From the NCBI GenBank assembly GCA_937960725.1, contig CALGOY010000081.1, positions 1 through 7,612 of the forward strand: a stretch of DNA of 7,612 nucleotides, given 5' to 3'. Of the stretch, positions 1 through 5,551 are shown in pieces; positions within the stretch are counted from its first letter, which is position 1, and every line of letters starts with the position of its first letter. The translations under genes and the position numbers were made by a program. The DNA comes from an uncultured Bacillota bacterium. GTDB lineage: Bacteria > Bacillota > Clostridia > Caldicoprobacterales > UBA3941. The notes beneath the pieces are model-generated. The model did no database searches. It was not told the origin of the DNA and saw only the letters and a list, made by a program, of their open reading frames with translations.

Positions 1-130
1 AACCATTTTCTTTTTCAGTTTCATCTACAGATCCTACTTTAAACCATAACCCTATGGATACAGAACGAAAATGGGGTATTTTTTCCGTTACTATCTGAAT
101 CCCGTTGTTCAATTCATATCTTTGGTACAT
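1..130 (-). CDS. M16 family zinc-peptidase homologue, N-terminal fragment (MlpA/YmxG-like)
   Basis: The first 43 codons of a gene continue past the low-coordinate edge of the window. The ATG at 130-128 is preceded by GGAAAGGTGA (145-136) at good spacing, which fixes the start. The peptide begins MYQRYELNNGIQIVTEKIP and continues through RSVSIGLWFKVGSVDE. This is the usual opening of the first beta strand and helix of M16 (pitrilysin/mitochondrial-processing-peptidase-like) proteins: NG-x-x-(V/I)-V-T-E-x-(I/M)-P, then SVSIG-x-W and GS. The catalytic HxxEH zinc motif normally comes about 10-20 residues later and is outside the window, so catalytic competence cannot be judged. Position after pnp and a YlxY-like gene matches the B. 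subtilis ylxY-mlpA(ymxG) order and supports the call. The 65-base gap to the upstream gene shows no clear promoter or terminator, so co-transcription is likely. The family call is firm; the substrate is unknown. Confidence 0.85.
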   Translation of the reverse strand, partial: MYQRYELNNGIQIVTEKIPHFRSVSIGLWFKVGSVDETEKENG

Positions 131-195
131 ACAGTTCACCTTTCCGCTGTATTTAGTATATAGAGTTTCAGGGCTTCCAGCTAGGATGTTTATTC

Positions 196-921
196 TTATT
201 TGAGTAGCTCCGATATTGTTCCAACCTCATATCCTCTTGCCCGAAGTTCATCTATCATAATTGGCAGAGCTTCAACAGTATACTCCGTTGGATGCATGAG
301 GATGAAGGCTCCGTTATGGGGATTTTTCAATACCCTTTTAAGTATAATATCCGTGCCTTCCCTTCTCCAATCGATGGTATCAATGCTCCACATTATAGTT
401 TTATAGCCTAGAGCATCTGCTGCCTGTAAAGTAGTTTTATTAAATTCTCCATAGGGAGGAGCAAAAAGTACAGTCTTAACACCGGTGATTTCTTCGATTA
501 TTTGTTCGGTGCGCTGAATTTCCCTGATATTTTCTTCAAAGGATAGTTGAGCATGGTGTTTGTGAGCATAGCCATGGTTTCCTATTTCATGGCCTTCTTC
601 TACCATTCTCTTTAACAGTTCTGGATTTTCTTCAGCCCATTGACCACCTATAAAAAATGTAATCTTTACATTTTTATCTCGTAAAATATCTAGCATCTGG
701 GGTACATATTCGGTACCCCATACTACGTTACATTCGAAAGCAACCTGGGACATATTTTCATTCCCTTTATAGATGGGATTTAAAGTAAACTGATTTAAAA
801 CATCCAGCTGTCCATCTTTATTAACCATAATCAGTAAAAATAAAAAAATCCCTATGATTGTTAAATTGATAATAATATCTCTTTTAAATTTGAATTTAAA
901 AGGTATGTAAATAATTTTCAT
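196..921 (-). CDS. ylxY: Membrane-anchored NodB-fold polysaccharide deacetylase-like protein (YlxY type), altered active site
   Basis: A 241-residue protein if started at ATG 921-919. It has a basic N-terminus, one hydrophobic segment (about residues 16-33) acting as a signal anchor, and a NodB/CE4 domain from about residue 58 to the end, presumably outside the membrane. NodB motifs are visible: motif 2 HEIGNHGYAH (111-120, metal-type His116 and His120), motif 3 APPYG (154-158, with Ala for the usual Arg), motif 4 DTIDW (181-185) and motif 5 ILMH (His210). Motif 1 is not TFDDG: residues 61-69 read AFECNVVWG, with Asn65 where the catalytic Asp would be and Val where the metal Asp would be. It may therefore be a pseudo-enzyme or act differently from PdaA-type deacetylases. 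YlxY-type proteins occur in endospore formers, so a spore envelope role is an inference. An upstream in-frame ATG at 954 would add 11 residues, but its AGGA touches the start codon; ATG 921 has AGGGGG seven bases upstream. The gene name is by similarity and context. Confidence 0.85.
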   Translation of the reverse strand: MKIIYIPFKFKFKRDIIINLTIIGIFLFLLIMVNKDGQLDVLNQFTLNPIYKGNENMSQVAFECNVVWGTEYVPQMLDILRDKNVKITFFIGGQWAEENPELLKRMVEEGHEIGNHGYAHKHHAQLSFEENIREIQRTEQIIEEITGVKTVLFAPPYGEFNKTTLQAADALGYKTIMWSIDTIDWRREGTDIILKRVLKNPHNGAFILMHPTEYTVEALPIMIDELRARGYEVGTISELLK

Positions 922-928
922 ATCTCTG

Positions 929-934
929 CCCCCT
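929..934 (-). promoter_or_regulatory. Ribosome binding site deciding the ylxY-like start
   Basis: AGGGGG on the minus strand lies 7 bases before ATG 921-919. This makes that codon the start, rather than the in-frame ATG at 954-952, which has no properly spaced Shine-Dalgarno sequence. Confidence 0.75.
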
Positions 935-944
935 ATTTTAGAAT

Positions 945-975
945 TAATAGCCATTCCTATCTAATAGGGTATTCA
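945..975 (-). promoter_or_regulatory. Possible forespore sigma (F/G)-type promoter for the ylxY-like gene
   Basis: On the minus strand TGAATA (975-970) resembles the -35 element of sigma-F/G promoters. After an 18-base spacer comes GCTATTA (951-945), which matches the CATnnTA-type -10 only in its last part. The predicted start near 938 would give a leader of about 17 bases holding the Shine-Dalgarno but neither 5' arm of the leader hairpin. The -10 match is imperfect, so this is a weak call. No sigma-A-like promoter was seen in this gap. Confidence 0.2.
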
Positions 976-995
976 TCAATAGCAGAGATATGATT

Positions 996-1030
996 AAAAA
1001 AACATAAACTTAAAAAAGTTTATGTTTTTT
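996..1030 (-). terminator. A/T-rich intrinsic terminator of pnp, starting within the stop codon
   Basis: Minus-strand 1030-1016 and 1011-997 are perfect 15-base reverse complements around a TTTT loop (1015-1012). The core is CATAAACTT/AAGTTTATG and is followed by a run of seven T (1002-996). The first A residues of the stem are the last two bases of the pnp TAA. Only two G-C pairs support the stem, so efficiency may be modest and read-through into the ylxY-like gene is plausible. Because of symmetry it could also act on plus-strand transcripts, although no plus-strand gene is present. Confidence 0.7.
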
Positions 1031-3185
1031 ATCTACGGTGTTTTTTATAGATTCTATTTTGAAATCTAGGGATATTTTTGTATGGCTTATTGATTTCCGG
1101 AGGAGGCAATGTATCTTTTCGAGAGAGGTTGATTCTGCCATATTCATCAATATCTGTTACTTTTACCTCAATTTCATCGCCAACTTTTACTACATCTTCC
1201 ACGCGATTTACTCTCTCGTGGGCAAGTTGTGAAATATGGACAAGTCCTTCTTTTCCAGGCATTATTTCAACAAATGCTCCAAAACTTGCTAGTCTAACAA
1301 CTTTACCTTTGTAAATGTTTCCAACCTCTACATCCCTTGTAATATCTTCAATAATTTTTAAAGCCTTGTCCGCAGATTCTTGGCTTGCTGAATAGATGAA
1401 TATATGTCCATCGTCTTCTATTTCTATCTTTACTCCAGTTTCAGCAATAATTGCATTTATAGTCTTTCCACCAGGCCCAATTACATCCCGTATTTTTTCA
1501 GGATCAATATCGGTTGTAACGATCCTAGGTGCATAAGGAGAAAGTTCTTTCCTAGGTTCACTTATAACATCGAGCATTTTTTCTAAAATATACATTCTGC
1601 CTTCCCTAGCTTGTGCTAAAGCTCGCTCGAGAATATCTCTATCTATACCTTTTATCTTTATGTCCATCTGTATTGCGGTAATGCCTTTAGCCGTTCCGGC
1701 AACCTTAAAATCCATATCCCCAAGGAAATCTTCTAAGCCTTGTATGTCGCTTAAAATAGCTACTTTCCCAGTTTTTTCATCCTTGATTAATCCCATTGCA
1801 ATCCCAGCTACAGGCGCTTTGATCGGTACACCTGCATCCATCAGGGCCAAGGTACTTCCGCAGACGCTGGCTTGGGACGTAGAACCATTAGAGCTCATTA
1901 CCTCAGATACGAGCCTAATAGTGTATGGGAACTCTTGCTCATCGGGTATAACGGCTTCTAAAGCCCTTTCTGCCAGTGCACCATGTCCGATCTCACGTCT
2001 TCCAGGACCTCGCATCGGCCTTGCTTCTCCCGTACTATAGGGTGGGAAATTATAGTGATGCATATATCTTTTTGATTCTTCTTCCCACAAGCTGTCTAAA
2101 ATTTGAATATCTGCCATGGCACCTAAAGTACACAGAGTTAATACCTGGGTTTGTCCTCGCTTGAATAATCCTGAACCATGGGTCCTAGGCAGTAAACCTA
2201 CCTCGCAGCTAATGGGTCTAATTTCGGTAGCTGTTCTTCCATCAGGTCTAATACCCTCATCTATAATCCTTCTTCGAACTATATCTTTCATAATATCATG
2301 CAATATTTGATCAATTTCTTTATCGCTTTCGGGATAGCTTTCACTAAAATGCGCTTTAACTTCTTCCGCTACAGCTTCCATATTTGCGTCTCGTTCCTGC
2401 CTATCAAAAGTTTGAAGGGCATTGTAGACTTTTTCTCTTGCAAATTCTTCAACCTGATTCCTAAGTTCTTCATCGGGAAGAAATACAGGATATTCGAATT
2501 TTGGTTTGCCCACTTCTGCTACTATCTGCTCCTGGAATTCCACAAGCTCTTTAATATACTCATGGGCAAACATAATAGCTTCTAACATTTGCTCCTCTGG
2601 AACCTCTCTCGCTCCTGCTTCCACCATCATAATTGCATCCTTAGTTCCAGAGACAGTTAGATCTAAAATACTTTTCTCCCTTTGCTCAGAAGTAGGATTA
2701 ATTACAAACTCCCCATCTACAAGTCCTACTGCCACTGATCCAGTTGGCCCCAAAAATGGTATATCGGATATGCTCAATGCTATTGAAGATCCAAGCATGG
2801 CAAATACATCCGGAGGATAATCAGGGTCTACCGACAGCGGCATGGCTACTATATGAACATCGTTCCTAAATCCTTCTGGAAACAAAGGACGTATCGGTCG
2901 GTCAATTAATCTAGAAGTTAGAATAGCCTTTTCAGTTGGCTTGCCTTCTCTTTTTATAAATCCACCAGGTATTCTCCCCACAGCATAAAGTTTCTCTTCA
3001 AAATCTACAGTCAATGGGAAAAAGTCGATTCCTTCCCTAGGTTCTTTTGAAGCTGTAGCTGATACAAAAACTACCGTATCGCCGCATTGTACAGTACATG
3101 CACCATTAGCTTGCTCAGCTAATTTACCTACTTCTACTTTAATTGTTGTTCCCGCAAGTTCCATCGTATAAATTTTGTGCTCCAT
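1029..3185 (-). CDS. pnp: Polyribonucleotide nucleotidyltransferase (PNPase)
   Basis: A 718-residue PNPase, normal length for the family. It degrades RNA 3' to 5' with phosphate, releasing nucleoside diphosphates, and can add tails in reverse; it works as a trimer in the cytoplasm. Domains in order: first RNase PH domain (about 1-230, with [19 protein letters not shown] at 74-92), an all-helical linker (about 235-300), the second RNase PH domain (about 310-545), a KH domain with its GPGG loop at 570-573, and an S1 domain (about 622-690). Catalytic residues Asp486, Asp492 and Lys494 in [10 protein letters not shown] are intact and fall at the same numbers as in E. coli. The C-terminal tail is short and basic. 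The ATG at 3185 has AAAGGAG (3201-3195) nine bases upstream. It lies downstream of rpsO, as in most bacteria, with its own probable promoter and an intrinsic terminator. Confidence 0.99.
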   Translation of the reverse strand: MEHKIYTMELAGTTIKVEVGKLAEQANGACTVQCGDTVVFVSATASKEPREGIDFFPLTVDFEEKLYAVGRIPGGFIKREGKPTEKAILTSRLIDRPIRPLFPEGFRNDVHIVAMPLSVDPDYPPDVFAMLGSSIALSISDIPFLGPTGSVAVGLVDGEFVINPTSEQREKSILDLTVSGTKDAIMMVEAGAREVPEEQMLEAIMFAHEYIKELVEFQEQIVAEVGKPKFEYPVFLPDEELRNQVEEFAREKVYNALQTFDRQERDANMEAVAEEVKAHFSESYPESDKEIDQILHDIMKDIVRRRIIDEGIRPDGRTATEIRPISCEVGLLPRTHGSGLFKRGQTQVLTLCTLGAMADIQILDSLWEEESKRYMHHYNFPPYSTGEARPMRGPGRREIGHGALAERALEAVIPDEQEFPYTIRLVSEVMSSNGSTSQASVCGSTLALMDAGVPIKAPVAGIAMGLIKDEKTGKVAILSDIQGLEDFLGDMDFKVAGTAKGITAIQMDIKIKGIDRDILERALAQAREGRMYILEKMLDVISEPRKELSPYAPRIVTTDIDPEKIRDVIGPGGKTINAIIAETGVKIEIEDDGHIFIYSASQESADKALKIIEDITRDVEVGNIYKGKVVRLASFGAFVEIMPGKEGLVHISQLAHERVNRVEDVVKVGDEIEVKVTDIDEYGRINLSRKDTLPPPEINKPYKNIPRFQNRIYKKHRR

Positions 3186-3264
3186 ACTGTTTAGCTCCTT
3201 TCAGAGTTTACTTGATTATGATATATTATTATTTCCTAGAAAGTATGGAATAAACCCAACAGGA

Positions 3265-3294
3265 AATATATGTAACATTTGGTATATTGTTCAA
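3265..3294 (-). promoter_or_regulatory. Probable sigma-A promoter of pnp
   Basis: On the minus strand, TTGAAC (3294-3289) is followed after 18 bases by TATATT (3270-3265). The expected start is near 3258, giving a leader of about 72 bases before the pnp ATG. It lies just after the hairpin that follows rpsO, so pnp could be transcribed both by read-through and from here. The -35 matches consensus at 4 of 6 positions and the -10 at 5 of 6. Confidence 0.5.
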
Positions 3295-3304
3295 GTAACA
3301 AGAA

Positions 3305-3325
3305 TGGAGCGGTAAGCCCGCTCCA
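3305..3325 (-). terminator. Hairpin after rpsO: attenuator or weak intrinsic terminator
   Basis: Minus-strand TGGAGCGG (3325-3318) and CCGCTCCA (3312-3305) form a perfect 8-bp, G/C-rich stem with a 5-base loop, starting two bases past the rpsO TAA. The tail is TTCTTGTTA, only partly T-rich, so termination is probably incomplete. The position corresponds to the partial terminator between rpsO and pnp known from E. coli. It may also protect the 3' end of the rpsO message. Confidence 0.65.
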
Positions 3326-3327
3326 AT

Positions 3328-3591
3328 TTACTTTCTCAAACCAAGTTTTTCTACGATTGCTCTGTATCTTTCGATATCCTTCTTCATCAAATAATTCAGC
3401 AATCCCCTTCGCCGTCCTACCATCATTAAAAGCCCTCTTCTTGAGTGATGATCCTTTTTGTGGATTTTAAGATGCTCATTTAGATGGTTGATCCGTTCTG
3501 TTAAAAGAGCAATCTGAACTTCTGGAGATCCTGTATCGTTTTCATGTAGCTTATATTTGTCGATGATCTCCTGCTTCTTAAGCTTATCCAT
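3328..3591 (-). CDS. rpsO: 30S ribosomal protein S15
   Basis: An 87-residue protein (the family is usually 88-89) matching S15 along its whole length. S15 is a primary binder of the central domain of 16S rRNA, at the h20-h21-h22 three-way junction, and nucleates assembly of the 30S platform. Visible hallmarks are [16 protein letters not shown] (residues 19-34), the basic [12 protein letters not shown] stretch (44-55) and [10 protein letters not shown] (59-68), the conserved RNA-contacting helices. The ATG at 3591 is preceded by AGGAGGTG (3604-3597) with a 5-base spacer, the strongest ribosome binding site in the window. It has its own promoter overlapping the end of ribF and a structured leader that probably mediates feedback by S15. 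It lies just upstream of pnp. Confidence 0.99.
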   Translation of the reverse strand: MDKLKKQEIIDKYKLHENDTGSPEVQIALLTERINHLNEHLKIHKKDHHSRRGLLMMVGRRRGLLNYLMKKDIERYRAIVEKLGLRK

Positions 3592-3596
3592 GTTGT

Positions 3597-3689
3597 CACC
3601 TCCTCAAATTTAAACCCCCGCATTCTTAGTATAACGTCGGAGACTCGTTAAACCAAGGATACGGTTGGTTCGGGGTTTTAAAACCCACA
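3597..3689 (-). ncRNA. Putative S15 autoregulatory leader of rpsO (three-way junction plus anti-Shine-Dalgarno loop)
   Basis: The predicted start is near 3689, and the leader runs into the rpsO Shine-Dalgarno (3604-3597). By eye it forms a three-way junction. P1 pairs 3682-3671 with 3609-3620 (11 pairs, one A-G mismatch). P2 pairs AACCAA (3670-3665) with TTGGTT (3656-3651) around an 8-base loop. P3 pairs TAACG (3650-3646) with CGTTA (3636-3632) around a 9-base loop. There is no linker between P1 and P2 or between P2 and P3, and 11 bases (3631-3621) lead back to P1. The P3 loop bases TCTCC (3643-3639) are complementary, with one G-U, to GGAGG (3603-3599) in the Shine-Dalgarno, allowing a pseudoknot. 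S15 recognises a three-way junction in 16S rRNA, and leaders of this kind regulate rpsO in several phyla. The pairings are seen; binding and regulation are inferred. Confidence 0.7.
3673..3686. repeat. Perfect 14-base palindrome at the start of the rpsO leader
   Basis: GGGTTTTAAAACCC is its own reverse complement and sits just after the predicted transcription start. As RNA it could form a small hairpin using the same AAAACCC bases that pair in P1 of the rpsO leader, so the two folds exclude each other. It lacks a T-run and is not a terminator for ribF. A protein operator or a leader conformational switch are both possible. Confidence 0.6.
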
Positions 3690-3695
3690 AACTTT

Positions 3696-3724
3696 ATTTT
3701 ATCATATACTCTTATATTTGTAAA
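3696..3724 (-). promoter_or_regulatory. Sigma-A promoter of rpsO, overlapping the end of ribF
   Basis: On the minus strand TTTACA (3724-3719), a 17-base spacer (3718-3702) and TAAAAT (3701-3696) make a near-consensus vegetative promoter. The -35 is inside the last codons of ribF and the -10 begins immediately after the ribF TGA. The expected start is about 3689, directly in front of the structured rpsO leader. No terminator separates ribF from rpsO, so read-through from the upstream operon should add to it. Confidence 0.75.
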
Positions 3725-4640
3725 CGAAGTTTTTGACATAATTTATATCTTTATTGATCTGTCTCTTTAAATCCTCTATATTTGAAAATACTTTTTCTTC
3801 TCTCAATCTATGTACAAACTCAATTTTAAGCTTTTTACCATATAAATTGCCCTTATAATCAATCAAATGGGTTTCTAAATTTATTCCCTGATTTTGAAAT
3901 GTAGGATTTTTTCCTATATTGGTTACTCCCCAATATTTTTTATCGCCAACGTAAACCTTTGTTATATACACTCCAAATTTAGGGATAACCTTTTTAAGAT
4001 TAAATTTTAAATTTGCAGTAGGAAATCCAAGTGTCTTTCCCCTACCATATCCATGAATTACCTTTCCATATATGGAATATGCAGCACCTAAACAGCTATT
4101 AGCTTCTTTTATCTGTCCCTCCTGAATGTATTTTCTTATTAGCGTACTGCTTATTATATTTCCACCTAAGGAAATGGGAGGGACAACTATAAGCTTAAAA
4201 CCATAACTTTGGCTCATATCCTTAAGAAACTGGACATCTCCTTCTCTTTGAAAGCCGAATCTAAAATTATATCCTACTACAATAGCCTGAACATTATATC
4301 GGCTAAGCAAAAAATCTTCGATAAAAGATTTTGGAGACGTCGAAGCAAATTCAGCGTCAAAGGGATTCAAAACCAACCAATCAATGTTAGTCCTGTTAAA
4401 AAATAGCATTTTTTCGTATATGGTCATAATTTGGGGAGGTGCTTTATCAGGATTTAATCTATTTAAAGGATGCTCTAAAAATGTATATACCATGATGTCA
4501 TATCCATTTTTTAATTTTAGTTTATAAAGCTGTGATATAAGCTCTCTGTGTCCCTTGTGCATACCATCAAATGTTCCTAAAGCAATAGCTACCGGCTGTT
4601 TCATCTTATGATATCTTTTATAATTGAATATAACCCTCAT
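3702..4640 (-). CDS. ribF: Bifunctional riboflavin kinase / FAD synthetase
   Basis: A 312-residue RibF of normal length. It phosphorylates riboflavin to FMN and adenylates FMN to FAD. The N-terminal nucleotidyltransferase domain (about 1-175) has the GTFDGMHKGH signature at 22-31 and SSTLIRKYIQEG (164-175). The C-terminal flavokinase domain (about 190-310) has GKVIHGYGRGKTLGFPTANL (192-211) and Glu256 in the ETHLIDY motif, the expected catalytic base. I start it at ATG 4640-4638, where GAGGGG (4650-4645) lies four bases upstream. An in-frame TTG at 4652 would add four residues but has no ribosome binding site. The Shine-Dalgarno overlaps the truB stop codon, so the two genes are probably translationally coupled. 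The truB-ribF-rpsO order is common in Firmicutes. The protein is rich in Lys, Ile, Asn and Tyr, reflecting A/T-rich codons more than its neighbours. Confidence 0.97.
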   Translation of the reverse strand: MRVIFNYKRYHKMKQPVAIALGTFDGMHKGHRELISQLYKLKLKNGYDIMVYTFLEHPLNRLNPDKAPPQIMTIYEKMLFFNRTNIDWLVLNPFDAEFASTSPKSFIEDFLLSRYNVQAIVVGYNFRFGFQREGDVQFLKDMSQSYGFKLIVVPPISLGGNIISSTLIRKYIQEGQIKEANSCLGAAYSIYGKVIHGYGRGKTLGFPTANLKFNLKKVIPKFGVYITKVYVGDKKYWGVTNIGKNPTFQNQGINLETHLIDYKGNLYGKKLKIEFVHRLREEKVFSNIEDLKRQINKDINYVKNFVYKYKSI

Positions 4641-4648
4641 AATACCCC

Positions 4649-5551
4649 TCAAAGCAGCACTTTTTTCATCTGTAGCATATTTTGTTCATTAATAAATCCA
4701 ATTCCTATAAATTGATTGTTGCAATATACCCTTGCTAGATCGCTTGTTTTTTTTAGCTTATCCGTTTTTTCTATGTATTTGCTATGTATTCTGTTACCAT
4801 TTATAATTTTATCAAATACACTATCCTCTACATATACAGCTCCAAAATGAGGAATTGATTGATCCATAGGTATAACAACTTTGTCCAACTTACCCATAGA
4901 AATATGGCTATCTATTTCATCGAGAGTCCAGCTATTTTCTATTGAAAATACTCCGTTCTTAATCCTCAGTAAAAATGAAAGATAAGCACCGCATCCCATG
5001 GCTTTTCCCATATCACGGCATAGAGAACGTATATAGGTTCCCTTTGAACACTCTACTTCAAAAAAAATTCGATTGGGAGGTGTAATCCGGATAATTTTAT
5101 TTTTAAATAATGTAACTTCCCTGTAAGGAATATCAATCTGCTGTCCTTTGCGGGCTAACTCATATAGAGGTTTTCCTTTATATTTTATAGCTGAGTACAT
5201 GGGGGGATGCTGTTTTATCTTTCCTTGATATTGTCCAAAAACATCATAAATCTTTTCTACATCTGGTAATTTTTCACAACGGGCAACGATCTTACCTTCG
5301 GCATCTAGCGTATCCGTTTCTATGCCTAAAACCATCTCTGCTCTATATGCTTTTACATCGGATGTAATGTATTCGGCTAGCTTTGTAGCCCTACCAATGC
5401 AAATAGGCAATACCCCTGCAGCAGCAGGGTCTAATGTGCCGGTATGTCCAACTTTTTTTATACCTAGTTTCCTCCTTAGATAAACCACTACGTCGCTCGA
5501 CGTCATCCCTGGAGGTTTTAACACATTTATAACGCCACTAATACCCATCAT
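4649..5551 (-). CDS. truB: tRNA pseudouridine(55) synthase TruB
   Basis: A 300-residue TruB of normal length. It converts U55 in the T-loop of almost all tRNAs to pseudouridine and also acts as a tRNA folding chaperone. The catalytic motif GHTGTLDPAAAGVLPICIGR spans 35-54, with the nucleophile Asp41. The N-terminal KPPGMTSSD motif is at 12-20. QHPPMYSAIKYKGKPLYELAR (114-134) and CSKGTYIRSLCRDMG (168-182) are the other conserved blocks. The C-terminal 70 or so residues correspond to a small, PUA-like tail that varies between species. The start ATG at 5551 overlaps the preceding stop by four bases (ATGA), with only a distant AAAGGAAGAG upstream, so it is probably translated by coupling to nrnA. 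The second codon is also ATG, so initiation could begin one codon later. Confidence 0.98.
   Translation of the reverse strand: MMGISGVINVLKPPGMTSSDVVVYLRRKLGIKKVGHTGTLDPAAAGVLPICIGRATKLAEYITSDVKAYRAEMVLGIETDTLDAEGKIVARCEKLPDVEKIYDVFGQYQGKIKQHPPMYSAIKYKGKPLYELARKGQQIDIPYREVTLFKNKIIRITPPNRIFFEVECSKGTYIRSLCRDMGKAMGCGAYLSFLLRIKNGVFSIENSWTLDEIDSHISMGKLDKVVIPMDQSIPHFGAVYVEDSVFDKIINGNRIHSKYIEKTDKLKKTSDLARVYCNNQFIGIGFINEQNMLQMKKVLL

Larger units (their letters stand above)
918..993 (-). promoter_or_regulatory. Leader hairpin burying the Shine-Dalgarno and start codon of the ylxY-like gene
   Basis: Minus-strand 993-982 (TCATATCTCTGC) is the exact reverse complement of 929-918 (GCAGAGATATGA), a 12-bp inverted repeat whose 3' arm contains the ylxY-like ATG. 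Inside it, 969-964 (CCCTAT) pairs with 936-931 (ATAGGG), which overlaps the Shine-Dalgarno, and 963-960 (TAGA) pairs with 942-939 (TCTA). Together this is about 22 base pairs with a 12-base bulge on the 5' side, a 2-base bulge on the 3' side and a 17-base loop. A transcript that enters from pnp would carry both arms and hide the start site; one beginning inside the loop would not. The inverted repeats are read directly from the sequence. The regulatory effect is inferred, and no folding energy was computed. Confidence 0.55.

Noticed and set aside
131..195. A promoter or terminator in the gap before the M16 peptidase gene
   Set aside because: TATACT is present near 145-140 but has no -35 at proper distance, and no stem followed by a T-run was found. 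Read-through from the ylxY-like gene is the simpler view.
922..954. The upstream ATG at 954 as the start of the ylxY-like gene
   Set aside because: Its only purine-rich stretch (AGGA) directly touches the ATG. The ATG at 921 has AGGGGG at ideal spacing and gives a cleaner basic N-terminus before the membrane segment.
1660..2040. A 126-codon open frame on the plus strand opposite pnp, and similar plus-strand frames at 200-406, 1078-1314, 2298-2820 and 7186-7395
   Set aside because: They lie entirely within strongly recognised minus-strand genes, show no recognisable domains, and their composition is that of antisense frames of conserved coding sequence.
3230..3268. An 8-bp inverted repeat (3230-3237 with 3261-3268) in front of pnp, as a leader hairpin or operator
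   Set aside because: One arm overlaps the proposed -10 and would not be in the transcript. The pairing is A/T-rich with a 23-base spacer and is not clearly above chance.
3673..3686. The palindrome after ribF as an intrinsic terminator of the upstream operon
   Set aside because: It is followed by CGAACCAACC with no T-run, and it lies downstream of the rpsO promoter within the leader.
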